NCBI GenBank assembly: GCA_034359265.1
Contig: CP136891.1
Location: forward strand, 64,146,001-64,210,000
DNA from: Canna indica
Taxonomy: Eukaryota > Streptophyta > Magnoliopsida > Zingiberales > Cannaceae
Reading direction: 5' to 3'
DNA length: 64,000 nt
Shown: positions 1 to 11,095 of the stretch, piece after piece
Layout: every line of letters begins with the position of its first letter
How positions within the stretch are numbered: the stretch's first letter is position 1
Translations under genes and position numbers: made by a program
The notes under the pieces: model-generated
Databases searched by the model: none
What the model was told of the DNA's origin: nothing
Seen by the model: only the letters and a program-made list of their open reading frames with translations

Positions 1-51
1 CCCATGAAGGGACTTCCCAAGTAAAGGAATCTAAAATCAATTTACTAATGC

Positions 52-813
52 ATGACTATGAAATATTTAAAATGCTTTCACATGAGTCTATTGATACCAT
101 GTTTAGCTAACCTTGGCAGGGAAATAAATGAAGAGGAGAAGGTAAGGAAATTTCTCCGATCCCTTCCAAAATCCTGGGAGCCCAAAGTAACCACCATCAT
201 GGAAGCCAAGGAGTTGAGTCAATTGAAGATCACCGAGCTCATTGGGTCTCTCATGAAACATGAGACCTACATGAAACAATATCAAGAAGAAGAGGCTCCG
301 AAAGGCAAGACCATTGCCTTAAAAGCATCCCATCGAGCCGAAGAGACATCGTCATCCGAGGAAGAGATGGTTGACCTTGAAGAAGTGGCGATGCTTGCAA
401 GAAGGTTCATGAGCTTCATGAAGGGAGGCATGAGAAAAGGAAGAAGTGGCTACACGTGCTACAATTGCAACAAGACGGGGCACCTAAGGAAAGATTGTCT
501 GCTTCTAAAGATGGCCGCTACCTCCAACCCTCACAAGAAAGAAAAGTACAAAAAGAAGAAGAAGGCAATGATGGCTACATGGGACGAAAGCGAAACCTCA
601 TTAAGTGAAGAAGAGGCAAGGAGTGAAAAAGCAAACCTTTGCCTGATGGCAAAGGAGGATGAGGTAAAATTTACTTTTGGTGAAGTTTCTTTTACTCAAG
701 AAGAATTACAAAATGAATTTGAGCAAATGCATGAGGAATTCATTGCAATTAGAAGAAAATTTAGGGATCTCAAAAAGGACAATAGATCCTTAGAAGTGAA
801 AATGATAGCTTAA
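52..813 (+). pseudogene. Copia gag fragment with CCHC zinc knuckle
   Basis: This 253-residue frame is the gag (nucleocapsid) part of the copia element. Residues about 25-75 form the helical gag domain (LRSLPKSWEPKVT, ELIGSLMKHE). Residues about 135-150 hold a zinc knuckle, CYNCNKTGHLRKDC, which binds RNA during particle assembly. A Lys-rich stretch follows. The real start is upstream of the window: the 5' 51 bases belong to the same gag in another frame, so the ATG at 52 is not the native start. The frame stops at 813, and the next 200 bases are AT-rich and frameshifted. Confidence 0.8.
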
Positions 814-1010
814 TACTTTCTGCAATAACCTTAGGACACAAATAGGAAAACCTTAAGGAAGAAAAGTGTATCACAAAAATAGGAAAACCTTAAGGAAGAA
901 AAGTGCATCCTAGAAATAGACAATGAAAAATTAGAAAAAAAAACAAGTATTTATGTGATACAGTAGAACATTTAAATGATAGCATACTAACATTAAAGAA
1001 AGAACTTTGC

Positions 1011-1791
1011 ATGCTCAATGAGAAAATGACAACTATTCAAAATGTCATGCCAAAAGTTGTCAACAAAAAGAAATCATCACACCCCCATGCTCACACACAC
1101 ACACAAAGAAAATTTCATGGTAATTATTTTTTGTGTGGTATTTTTGGCCATATGGCCAAATATTATGCATTAAGGAGGAACCCACATGCAAGATTCACAT
1201 GGGTTCCAAAAGTGACTAACACCCAAGGACCCAAGAAAATTTGGGTACCTAAGATAGTGTCTTCTCCTTTTGTAGGTGGAGAAGCATCCTCAACCAAGTA
1301 GGAGTACTTAGATCTTGGATAGCGGTTGCTCGAACCACATGACCGGAGATATCAACTTGTTCGCAACCCTATCAAGCAAAGATGGTGGACATGTCACATT
1401 TGGAGACAATGTCAAAGGTAATATTGTTGGCATTGGTGACATAGGTATACTCCTTTACCCATGTATCAATGATGTTTTGTTAGTTGATGGTTTAAAGCAT
1501 AACTTGATTAACATATCTCAACTATGTGATAATGGGTACATAATAATCTTTGAAGCATCTAAATGCATTATTAGGAGCACACCCTCAAATGATATCATGT
1601 TCATAGGAAATAGGCAAGAAAATGTATACACCCTAGAATTAAATGTCTTGCCCAATCCTCATGTTAGATGCTTAGTTGCCATGGAAAATGACTCTTGGTT
1701 GTGGCATAGAAGATTAGGACATGCTAGCATGAGCCTCATCCAAGAGATATCAAGGAAAGACTTAGTAAAAGGCTTACCAAAGATAGTTTGA
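1011..1791 (+). pseudogene. Copia gag tail, aspartic protease and pre-integrase region
   Basis: Two neighbouring frames (1011-1301 and 1315-1791) continue the element. The first has a damaged second zinc knuckle (CGIFGHMAKYYALRR, last Cys replaced by Tyr). The second opens with LDSGCSNHMTG, the copia aspartic protease active site (D-S-G), and ends with WLWHRRLGHASM, the GAG pre-integrase zinc-binding start. A stop codon separates protease from gag and another ends the frame at 1791. The following bases to 1954 still encode degenerate integrase zinc-finger residues (CDVCQLGKQ-like) in another frame. Confidence 0.8.
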
Positions 1792-1953
1792 AAAAGATAA
1801 ACTTTGTGATGTATGTCAACTAGGTAAGCAAGTAAAATCTTCTTTCCATAGTATTAATCAAGTTAGTACATCTAGAATTCTTGAGCTTGTACACAGGGAT
1901 CTCTTTGGTCCATGTGATGTAGCTAGTCTAGTGGAAAGCTTTATTGCTATGTT

Positions 1954-2790
1954 TTGGTTGATGATTTTTCTAGATTTACATGGGCTCTCTTTTTTTCTAA
2001 GAAAAATGAAACATTTGAGTTTTTTAAAAAATTTGCAAAAAAGGTTTCAAATGAAAAGGGAGTTTTTATTTTGAAAATTAGGAGTGACAATGGAGGGGAG
2101 TTTAAGAATGAAATTTTTTTCGAATTGTGTAATGATTTAGGTATTCAACATACCTTTTCTTCCCCTAGGACCCCTCAACAAAATAGGGTGGTTGAGAGGA
2201 AGAATAGAACCCTCCAAGAAATGACTAGGACCATCTTGTGTGAGAATAATTTGCCTAAATATTTTTGGGCCGAAGCCATAAATACTTCTTGTTATGTTCT
2301 TAATCGTGTTTTATTAAGACCAAAAATCAAGAAAACACCTTTTGAGCTTTGGAATGGTAAAATCCTAAATGTGGGATATTTTCATGTTTTTGGATGTAAA
2401 TGTTTTATTTTAAATACTAAGGAGAATTTAGGAAGATTTGATGCTAAATCCGATGAAGGAATTTTCCTAGGTTACTCCACTAGTTCTAAGGCTTATAGAG
2501 TTTATAACCGTAGAACTATGATAGTTGAAGAATCCATGCATATTACTTTCAATGAAACTAATTATTTTTCAAGAAATGTCAAGATTGTGAATATAGGTGA
2601 GGAGCTTGAGGATCTCACACTTCATGATAAGGAAGTGGAGAATGAAGATAATGAGGAGACCCAACATGAAGAACCTCCATCCTCAAGTCAACCTCAAGTT
2701 GAAGATGATGAAGAAGAAGCTCTACCACCTCTCCCTAAAGAATATCGATTGGTAAGAGATCATCCAATAGATCAAGTCATTGGAGAGCCT
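1954..2790 (+). pseudogene. Copia integrase core domain
   Basis: Integrase inserts the cDNA copy into the host chromosome. The frame shows VDDFSRFTW, then RSDNGGEF (second catalytic Asp), then TPQQNRVVERKNRTLQE (third catalytic residue, Glu). The GKKP-like C-terminal module FHVFGCKCF and FLGYSTSSKAYRVYN follow. The linker reaches RLVRDHPIDQVIGEP, which in copia elements immediately precedes reverse transcriptase. Homology stops at about 2790, so the open frame's last 40 residues (to 2913) are unrelated read-through. Confidence 0.85.
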
Positions 2791-3045
2791 CCAATGGGAG
2801 CTGGTATTAGAGCTTGGGTCTCGGGTTCGAGTCTCGGTTGGCGATTGCTGAGGGGGAGATTATTGGTGTGTAGGCCTGGAAGGCCGAGTCATCAATCGCC
2901 TCGTGGTATGTAGGCTTGGCGGGCCGAGTCACACTCGAACGCCGAGGGCGCTCGGGCCCTATACGGTATATGATGAAGGTGCGCCCTTCCCTTTCACCAA
3001 TTAGTTTGGGGGTCGTTGGTTACGTCGGATTCTGGGAGCAGAAAA
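2791..3045 (+). mobile_element. Small LTR-element fragment with PBS-like and PPT-like motifs
   Basis: At 2802-2813 is TGGTATTAGAGC, one change from the initiator-Met-tRNA primer site of copia elements. At 2849-2866 is TGAGGGGGAGATTATTGG, a polypurine-tract-like run. It is followed at 2867 by TGTGTAGGCC, which could open an LTR reaching GGGAGCA near 3042. Only about 35 bases lie between the two motifs, far less than any coding element, so this may be the core of a TRIM-type non-autonomous element whose left LTR is missing. It is wedged between two Sirevirus pieces of opposite orientation. Confidence 0.4.
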
Positions 3046-3654
3046 ATTGAACCAAGCTTCTTTCCACTGCCTTTTTTTCTTCAACTTGCAAATGGATGAT
3101 GACTTCAATGAATGCGGCACAGTTGAAGCAGAGAGAAGCGCCTGGAAGATGTTGAGATTGGGAGCAGAGAGCGCGCGAGTGCTTTGATCGTATGAAGTCT
3201 TGGAGAACTTCTTTTTATCTTAATAAAATTTCTAAGAAGGTTTAAAGAAGGTAGGTGAGGGGTATTTATAATCTCTCAGACGAACGACCGTTCAACGGAT
3301 AAAAAATCGACTGTTGAAATCATTCGGTCGCAAGGCCGGTCGATCTATCGGTCGACCGACAGATCGATCGCTCGCAGCTAAGAGAGGCCGATCGATCGAC
3401 GGGTCGACCGCCAATAATTGTTCCGTCACTCGATCGACCCGTTGGTCGACCGATTGGCTGCATTGAATCTACTTGACTTAATCCCCGAGCTTTTCTTCCA
3501 TTTCTTCGACGATCTTTTCCGTCATCTTGATTGAGCGGATTTGGCATGCGAATCTCAACCTAAACCTGAACTCAAAACTTCACACTTGGATCAAATACAT
3601 ATTTGTTATCATCAAAATAAAGATCGAGACTTAAGAGAGACCCTTAAGCCAACA
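3046..3654 (-). repeat. 3' LTR of the - strand Sirevirus-like element, truncated
   Basis: It matches 6455-7411 in the same orientation, starting at AAAAATTGAACCAAGC and ending in CTTAAGCCAACA. It lacks the part equal to 6121-6455 and about 345 bases equal to 6877-7221. The outer end is therefore cut off and replaced by the fragment at 2791-3045. It carries a cluster of CGGTCGACCG and CGATCGACCG palindromes at about 3320-3460. Confidence 0.85.
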
Positions 3655-3655
3655 A

Positions 3656-4004
3656 TCTCCCCCTTTTTGATGATGACAAACATAGCATTAGAATTTAAGA
3701 AAATATAAGCATTTGTAAGTTTGAGTTAAGGTATTCAAGAGTTAGGGTATGCAAGATAAATACTTTAGCCTATGCATTCAACTTTCTAAGTTGACATTTG
3801 CATTCCATTACTTATAACTCAACCTTTGCTCCCCCTATCAATGTGCATATTAACTTTTCTATAACTTAACTTATGCTCCCCCTACCATTGTGCATGTTCT
3901 TCTTAACTCTCCCTAACTATATTTCTTCCCCTTAACTATAAAACTCACACTACCTATATGTATCGTGAAAAATAAGTGTGACCTTTCTTTTTCTCCCCCT
4001 TTTG
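3656..4004 (-). other. Polypurine tract and additional PPT-like copies
   Basis: Next to the 3' LTR, at 3656-3678, the - strand carries a purine run ending GGGGGAGAT, the primer site for plus-strand cDNA synthesis. Three more GGGGGAG-type runs lie at 3828-3840, 3875-3886 and 3992-4004. Sireviruses are known for multiplied PPTs in this position. No coding sequence is seen between 3680 and about 4265. Confidence 0.75.
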
Positions 4005-4264
4005 ACATCGATCAAAAAGGGTAAGAATCAAGGTACAATTAATGATATTTCATTATAAAACCAAAAAACCGAGAAAACCACAAAAATCAAGTATCATGTA
4101 CCACTATAGTCCTTCCCATCAATGTGAGCCTATAGAAAGCAAACATCAATAGGTCGCAAAGCCCCACTACAGAGCAATACATAAGTGTGATGACACTTTT
4201 ATAGAATGCAAGTTTTGAAATCATGTAAATTTTGAAGAAAATTCTCTTTAAACACAACGTAAAG

Positions 4265-5705
4265 CACAAGTTCCTAGTTGCATCCTTAAGGTTGTGAAAC
4301 TTTCTTCAACTAAGGGTTTTGTAAATATATCGGCAAGTTATTTGTCGGTGGATACAAATTCTACCAATATATTTCCCTTAGCTACAATATCCTTAAGAAA
4401 ATGATGTCTCAAATCAATATGCTTAGTTCTAGAGTGTAAGATAGGATTTTTGGTTAAATTAATTGCACTAGTATTATCACAATGTATAGGTATGCAAGAA
4501 TACCTAAGTCCATAGTCTAAAAGGGTTTGTTTGATCCAAAGGACTTGCGCACAACAACTAGCTGCGGCGATGTATTCCGCTTCGGTAGTTGAAAGCACAA
4601 CCGAGTTTTATTTCTTTGAGAACCAAGAAACAAGACTCGCTCCTAGGAATTGACAACACCCACTAGTGCTTTTCCTATCTATCTTACATCCGGCAAAATC
4701 AGCGTCCGAAAAATCAATTAAATCAAATGATGCATGACATGGATACTATAATCCTAAGTCAACCGTACCCTTTATATATCTCAATATACGTTTTACCGCA
4801 CTTATATGAGACATCTTAGGGCAAGATTGAAACCTAGCACATAAACACACACTAAATATGATATCGGGTCTACTTGCGGTTAAATAAAGGAGACTACCGA
4901 TCATACATCGATATCGTTTTTCGTCCACTTTAATGCCCTCTTCATCTTTGTCAAGTTTGATTGATGCGCTTATAGGTGTAGAAGCTATCTTGGCTTCATT
5001 CATTCCAAATCTTTTGATGAGCTCCTTTGTGTACTTAGCTTGATTGATGAAGATCCCTTTGTTGGTTTGCTTGATTTAGAGACCAAGCATGTAGGAGAGC
5101 TCTCCCATCATGCTCATCTCAAATTCATCCTTCATACACTTAGCAAACCACTCACAAAGCATTTCATTAGTGGCACCAAAAATTATATCATCAACATATA
5201 TTTGAACTAATAATAAGTCATTTTCATGGTGCTTAATGAAAAGTGAGACATTAGCTTTTCCTATGTCAAAATCTTGTTTGATTAAGAAAATAGAGAGTCT
5301 TTCATACCAAACCCTAGGGGCTTGTTTTAAACCATATAAAGCCTTTTTAAGTTTGAAAACATAATTTGAAAACTCAAAACTTTCAAAATCGGGGGTTGTT
5401 CAACATACACTTCTTCATTTATAAAACCATTAAAAAAAACACTTTTCACATTCATTTGAAAAAGTTTAAAATATTTAAATCTAGCAAATGCTAAAAGCAT
5501 CCTAATTGCTTCTAATCTAGCTACGGGAGCATATGTTTCATTATAGTTTATTCCTTCTTGTTAGTTGTACCATTGTGCCACTAGCCTAGCTTTGTTTCTA
5601 ATAACTAGTCCTTCTTCATCTAGCTTATTCCTAAATACCCACTTGGTTCCAATTATGGTTTGATCACTAGGTCTAGACACTAAGTTCCATACATCATTTC
5701 TATCA
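4265..5705 (-). pseudogene. Copia reverse transcriptase and RNase H, broken
   Basis: In - strand order the pieces are DVWNLVSRPSDQ, IGTKWVFRNKLDE (RT start), an intact YVDD polymerase motif near 5200, TASRPDIIFSVCL, the RNase H stretch STTEAEYIAAASCCAQVLW and IHCDNTSAINL, and HIDLRHHFLKD. It ends with a copia C-terminal LADIFTKPL motif near 4320. Stops and frameshifts break it into open pieces at 4338-4598 and 4746-5003. Upstream, at about 5705, it is fused directly to gag. Confidence 0.85.
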
Positions 5706-6063
5706 AATTGATTTTAGATTCCTTTACTTGGGAAGTCCCTTCATGGGTGGTCTCTAGGACCTTCCATATTCCATATGCGGACTTGCATGTGAAGATCCTA
5801 TTAAATTCATTAATCGATAGGCCGCAATATAGAGCATTGACGGCCTTGGCATTAGCATTAAACAACCTAATTTCCTCTTGGTCCCATTGGTCCATATCCT
5901 TAGTGGGTTATTTATATTCCACTAAGATCATTCTCCGTACACCCATGTCTAATAATTGAAGGAAGCCATTCATGCGGATCTTCCAATAAGCATAGTTGCT
6001 TCCATCAAATAAATGTGGAGTATGGGTAGAGGACCCTTGAGCTAATTGAATTTCATTAGACAT
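5706..6063 (-). pseudogene. Copia gag N-terminal part fused to RT
   Basis: The ATG at 6063 opens MSNEIQLAQGSS, a plausible native gag start 45 bases after the PBS. The UBN2-type gag follows (WDQEEIRLFNANAKAVNALYC, AYGIWKVLETTHEGTSQVKES). One stop interrupts it near 5910. At about 5705 the sequence passes straight from gag into reverse transcriptase at the short motif AATCAATTT, so the zinc knuckle, protease and integrase are absent. Confidence 0.8.
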
Positions 6064-6108
6064 GATTGTTTGTAGGGAAGATGGTTAGATCTTAGCCTAC
6101 TACCTAGC

Positions 6109-6120
6109 TCTGATACCAAT
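6109..6120 (-). other. Primer binding site (initiator Met tRNA)
   Basis: The - strand reads TGGTATCAGAGC right after the 5' LTR (with an AT spacer). This is complementary to the 3' end of initiator methionine tRNA, the usual primer of copia elements, and it fixes the inner edge of the 5' LTR at 6121. Confidence 0.85.
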
Positions 6121-7411
6121 TGTTGGGTGGACCTTGACACTAGAAGAGGGGGTTGAATAATGTCAATCCCCCTTTTAAATTTCTTTTAATTTAATTTTGT
6201 CTTAGCTACCTACTCCACTACCTTGGCTCCTTACCAAGGATTTCTAAGCACTACTTTATAGATTTTATGTTTCCCTTTGAATACACTTGAGAACACCCTT
6301 CTCCCTCACTTGGAGAACACCTCAATCCTATTCCCCTAGGCAAAACACAAATCTACAAAGTTGACCCTAAGTGTTTTCTAGCACACCTAGCAAGCTATCT
6401 TAACGAGAAAACAAGTTTCAATAAAGATTGAATACAAGGAAAGAGCTAATGAAAGAAAAATTGAACCAAGCTTCTTTCCACTGTCTTATTTTCTTCAACT
6501 TGCAAATGGATGATGACTTCAATGAATGCGGCACAGTTGAAATAGTGATAAGCGCCTGGAAGATGTTGAGATTGGGAGCAGAGAGCGCGTGAGTGCTTTG
6601 ATCGTATGAAGGCTTGGAGAACTTCTTTTTATCTTAATAAAATTTCTAAGAAGGTTTAAAGAAGGTAGGTGAGGGGTATTTATAACCCCTCAGACGAACG
6701 GCTGTTCAACGGATAAAAAATCGACCGTTAAAGCCGTTCGGTCGCAAGGCCGGTCGATCAGTCGGTCGACCGACAGATCGATCGCCAGTGCGACTGCTCG
6801 CAGCTAAGAGAGGTCGATCGACCGACAGGTTGACCGCCAACAATTCTTTTTGTCACCCGATTGACCGATTGGCTGCAGTGAGTCGCGCTAACACATGATC
6901 GGTCGATCGGTTGGTCGACCGCTACTCTCGAGCGTTTTATCGCCTCTGTCGATCGACCGACGTAGCCTATCTATTCTATCGTTGCCACCTTCGGTCGACC
7001 GAATGCTTCAGCCAATTTCTAGCGATCTTCGGTCGATCGAATAGGTTGTTGCGCCATTCTAATGCCTCGTTCGATCGACCGACCGGTCGACCGAACCCAG
7101 GCTGAGGATGTTTAGTTCCTTACATTTTTACATGTCATTTCTAAGGATTTGGTTACCAAGTTTCAACTTCGATAACCTTATATTTTAGGCTTGGTATAAA
7201 CTCTCCTATGGACATATTACATTGAATCTACTTGACTTAATCCCCGAGCCTTTCTTCTGTTTCATCGATGATCTTTTTCGTCGTCTTGATTGAACGGATT
7301 TGGCATGTGAATCGCAACCTCAACCTGAACTCAGAACTTCACACTTGGATTAAATACATATTTGTTATCATCAAAATAAAGATCGAGGCTTAAGAGACCC
7401 TTAAGCCAACA
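6121..7411 (-). repeat. 5' LTR of the Sirevirus-like element
   Basis: The 1291-bp LTR begins TGTTGG and ends CCAACA, adjoining the PBS. It matches 3046-3654 but is more complete. Between about 6730 and 7100 it is packed with GGTCGA/TCGACC palindromes, giving many CpG sites. A TATA-like element GGGTTATAAATACCCC lies near 6676-6690 on the - strand. No clear target-site duplication can be tested because the opposite outer end is missing. Confidence 0.85.
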
Positions 7412-9079
7412 CATCTACTCTATCCCTATATTTTGAACACAACAGATATAAAGCCACCATTAAAATCAAACACTGCATGTAACCGGTCTCGATCTGCACC
7501 AACCGAGTACACACCCGACCTCCCGATTTCACCCATTTCATCAATCTAATACCCGATGCCTACTCTGTTCATGATTCATTGCTCGACAGAGGCATCAAGA
7601 AATAATCGATCACCGGTTGACATCCCATTTACCGAACTCACTCCTCATTCCGATTCACCAACTCACAGATATAATACAGAGCATCTACTGGTAAGCAATC
7701 GACAGATATCAAGCGAATTCATGCAATCGACCATAGTTTAAACATTACTTAATAAACATCATTCGATTCAACAGGAGCATCCAATCTTATATAACATTAG
7801 ATCTAAGACTGGCGAAATCAACAACATGAACAAGGTATTAAAGCTGTAACTGGCGAAAGCAATAACACGAACAGGGTATTAAAGCGAAACATCATTAAAT
7901 CTTTAATTGCGAAATCACACACCAGGAAGCATAGAAATAGGTTTATAATCGCGGGATCACACACCAGTAAATAGGGTATTCAATCGATAATTGACAAAAT
8001 CAACCAGCCGAGGCATCCTGGGAACAGTTTGCTCCATCGCAACAATTCCAGCCACCGATCACCACCCCGAAATCCGATACATCATTTCACAAGAATTACA
8101 GAGAAGCAGCATTGAAAACTTCCGTCCGAACCACCCCCAATTACCAGAAAACCACACAGCGAGAAACAAATCCGGCACCCACAACTCGGGAAGCAAAAAG
8201 GGGCGGTAGCTCGTACTTAGGAAATAGGGCGGAAGGAAAGTTAGCCACTCACCATGAATGAAGGGCCGGCTGAGCTCCGATCGCCGCCGAGATTACCGCT
8301 GCCGCGATCGCCCTCCTTTTCCCCTCTCGCGTTGCTCTCTTTGGGTCGCGATCGCGCGATGCGATCGCGGCCCCCCTTTTTATAACTTGGGGTTAAAAAT
8401 TAACCCCAAGTTACCCTTTTTAATTGATTTGGGGTTAAAATTAACCTCAAATTACTATTTTACCCCTCCCTTTAATTTATTTATAAAAACCTTATTATAT
8501 CTAATTTGCGTCCGATTTGAATTCCGATCGAACCACCGAGTTTGCCTCAAAGTCTACTCTCATTACGCCATGCCAATTTACAGAAATAAAAATTATATAT
8601 ATTTAAATTAGCGACATACCAAATTCCGCCCTCGAGACTTCGCTAATTTGCATCATTTAAGTCCTCGCTTCCCTGATATGAAACCAAGCAAATATAGATG
8701 AAATTCTGGTCATAACAGCTCCATCGATCGTGAGGTTTGCTATCGTCTGACGCTGTAGGGAGCAGTCTATAGAGATTTTCCCTTCTCCATCTCCATGCGT
8801 GCGCCTCTTGATTGAGCGCCCAAGGGGGTGTGCAGCGACTGCTATGAGTCACGCGCCCCTAAGGGATGAGGTATAAATACTAAAAATCCAGTCGCCAAAT
8901 GACTAAAGCGCCTCTTAACTTAAGTCAAGTCTAAAACAAACTATAACCCGACCAATACAAGTCCGATTTGAGTTCCGTTTGAACCTTCGTCCTCGTCTCG
9001 AGCCAGACTACCCATCTAAGGACTAATTAACATAAATAAATTAAATAAATAAATATTTTAAAATTTTTGGGGTATTACA
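7412..9079 (-). repeat. Decayed Ty3/gypsy LTR (or solo LTR), - strand
   Basis: The right end GGGGTATTACA (LTR start TGTAATACC on the - strand) and the block 8650-9079 are repeated at about 9836-10369. A TATA-like TATTTATACCTC is seen on the - strand near 8870. The left part (7412-8640) is non-coding, with GC-rich and repeat-like pieces such as the self-complementary TTAACCCC/GGGGTTAA pair near 8390-8410. The left boundary was cut by or abuts the Sirevirus LTR. Open frames here are short and unrecognised. Confidence 0.55.
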
Positions 9080-10369
9080 AGACATATGAGGATCCCCTTA
9101 ATGTGTAGTCCCTATGTTTAAACATGTCTAAATAACATCTATATAATTTATTGGGACCGGCCAACTTTTAGGGATCTTAGGGAACCTCTAGGAGGGGGCG
9201 GCACACCCTAAAGCCCAAGCTTTCCCTTCTATCAAGAACCAAGAACCAACAAGATCAAAAAAACTTCCATCAAGAAGCCAAGAAACCATCAAGATCAAGG
9301 AAGAAAGGGGCGGCGGCTCCTCTAATTTCACCATGAAGCATGCGGCTAAGCCCCAAAATCCGAACCAACGATTTATGACGACAAAGCAAGAATCTATTAA
9401 CATATTGCTTGAATTCAATACGAGAAAATCTATACAAAATTTTGAGAAAACCCCTATCATAGGGGAGGCGACAAGATGAAGGAGACGGGGAAAGAGGGCT
9501 ATTTCCACTCACCGGAGAAGAAAATTAAAAAGAGAGACGGTCCTCCACGCTCCCACAAGTCCGGGTGTGCTGTCCAGTTTCGTATCCTACCACGCCTTCT
9601 CCTTCCCTATCAAGTAACCCAAGATCTAGTCGTTCAAATTCGATCTCCACCGTTCACATCCAGAAGCAAGGGGTCTCGAACATGCTCCCGAAAATTGAAC
9701 CTGATCAGCCCTAAGATAGGGGACCTGATCGTTCGACTTGGTGAAACTCGATGTGGTAGAATCCTAGAGAAGAAAACCAAAAATAAGGCTTCGGTAATTC
9801 CATGACAGCGACAGATCTGGTCGCCAAAAATCAATCTCCACTGATCGAAATATAAATCAAGAAGTCTACAACTTACTATCCAAATTTCATTATGATCTGA
9901 CCACGGACACTCCGTTGATCGCAAGGTTTGTTGTCGTCCGACAATACAAGGAGCAGTTTGCCGAGATTCCCTTCTTCCCTCTCTATGCGTGTACCTCTTC
10001 CTATGGGCACCCAAGGGGGCATGCTGCGACTGCTATGAGCCGCACACCCCTGAGGGATGAGGTATAAATACAAAAACTCCCAATCACCAAATGACTAAAA
10101 CACCCCTTAACTTAAGTCAAGTCCAAAACAAACCATAACCCGACCAATACAAGTCTAATTTGAGTTCCGTTTGAATCTCCGTACTTGTCTCGAATCCAAC
10201 TATTCATCTAAGGACTAATCAATTTAGATAAATTAATGATCTTGCGCGCAAAGGCCAAACTTCAATTCACACTCTCTGGTGTTTCATCCGGTCATCCTGA
10301 CACGCGATCAAATTATCCCGCTGGAATAATTAGATAAATATTTTTTTTGAAAAAAATATGGGTATTACA
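9080..10369 (-). repeat. 3' LTR of a decayed gypsy element
   Basis: It ends GGGTATTACA directly beside a polypurine tract at 10370, so it is the 3' LTR of a - strand gypsy. Its right third repeats 8650-9079. Its left part (9155-9430) resembles 23157-23440 in the other gypsy LTR of this window, which shows both come from related families. Open frames within it (9188-9805) are not recognisable proteins. Confidence 0.65.
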
Positions 10370-11095
10370 ATCTACCCCCCCTTAAGGAAAACTTGTCCTC
10401 AGATTTTGGGGTAAATAAAGACTGCCAAAACATCAAATAATTATAGACATTTCTCCTACGAATCATGCTCCACCCCAAGGTGACCTCCTAACCCGAGTGG
10501 TGCTCCCATCGAACCTTGACCAATGGTACCTCCTTGGACCTAAGCTTCCGAACCTACCTATCCAGAATCTCGACGGTTCACTCCTCAAATGAGGCTGCGG
10601 TGTCCACCTTGACCACAATAGGCTCAAGAATGTGTGACTCATCTTTGACATACCACTTAAGCATCAACACATGAACACAAGATGTACTTTCTCTATACTC
10701 AGTGGTAGGGCCAACTCATAAGTCAGGGCTCCTCTATGCCACAAAAGGGGAAAGGCCAAATTAACCTATGGCTCAACTTCCATTTCTCACCAAATCTCAG
10801 TACACCCTTCATAGAAGATATTTTTAAGAAAACCATGTCCCCCTCAAAAAATTCAACATGACGGATCTTCCCATCAGCATGCATCTTCTGACGACTCTAA
10901 GTCACCAAGAGCCACTCCTTAATTATCTTTACCTTATCCACTACATCTTGCACTAAGTCTAGTCCAATCACCTGAGCCTCAAGCTATAGCCCACCGAGGA
11001 TCTCCATCTATGCCTATACAGGGCTTCAACATATCCATCTGGCAAGCTCTCTAGCCAACAACCTCCTATCCACAACCAAATGTGCCAGAGCTACT
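10370..11095 (-). pseudogene. Gypsy integrase C-terminus/chromodomain remnant
   Basis: The polypurine tract lies at 10370-10390 on the - strand. The block 10440-10700 is similar at the nucleotide level to 17350-17600, which encodes the integrase C-terminal tail and chromodomain-like region of a Tekay-type gypsy. Frames are destroyed. Everything upstream (RT, protease, gag) is missing, and at about 11095 the sequence passes into another LTR fragment. Confidence 0.6.

Larger units (their letters stand above)
1..2790 (+). mobile_element. Sirevirus-like Ty1/copia retrotransposon, 5' half (gag to integrase), decayed
   Basis: Order gag, protease, integrase on the + strand is the Ty1/copia order. 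The gag resembles the Sirevirus (SIRE/Maximus) type, and the - strand relative at 3046-7411 has Sirevirus hallmarks. The element is already inside gag at base 1, so its LTR and start lie outside the window. Frames are broken between about 813 and 1315 and again near 1791-1954. Coding similarity stops near 2790, just before reverse transcriptase would begin, where unrelated sequence starts. No RT or RNase H follows on this strand. Bases 1-43 match the reverse complement of about 5710-5752, so the two copies belong to one family. Confidence 0.85.
3046..7411 (-). mobile_element. Internally deleted Sirevirus-like copia element
   Basis: Read on the - strand it runs 5' LTR (7411-6121), Met-tRNA PBS, gag start, a direct gag-to-RT junction, RNase H, several polypurine tracts and a truncated 3' LTR. 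The LTR ends are TGTTGG...CCAACA. The long LTR (1291 bp) and repeated polypurine tracts are known Sirevirus traits. Protease, integrase and most of gag are missing, and those are exactly the parts present in the + strand copy at 1-2790. Many stops mean it is not autonomous. Confidence 0.85.

Noticed and set aside
2802..2840. tRNA gene or SINE (GGGTTCGAGTCTC resembles a B box)
   Set aside because: No cloverleaf or A box at proper spacing; TGGTATTAGAGC is better explained as an LTR primer site.
8258..8611. 117-residue frame in the gypsy LTR zone
   Set aside because: No recognisable protein; it overlaps LTR-like sequence repeated elsewhere in style.
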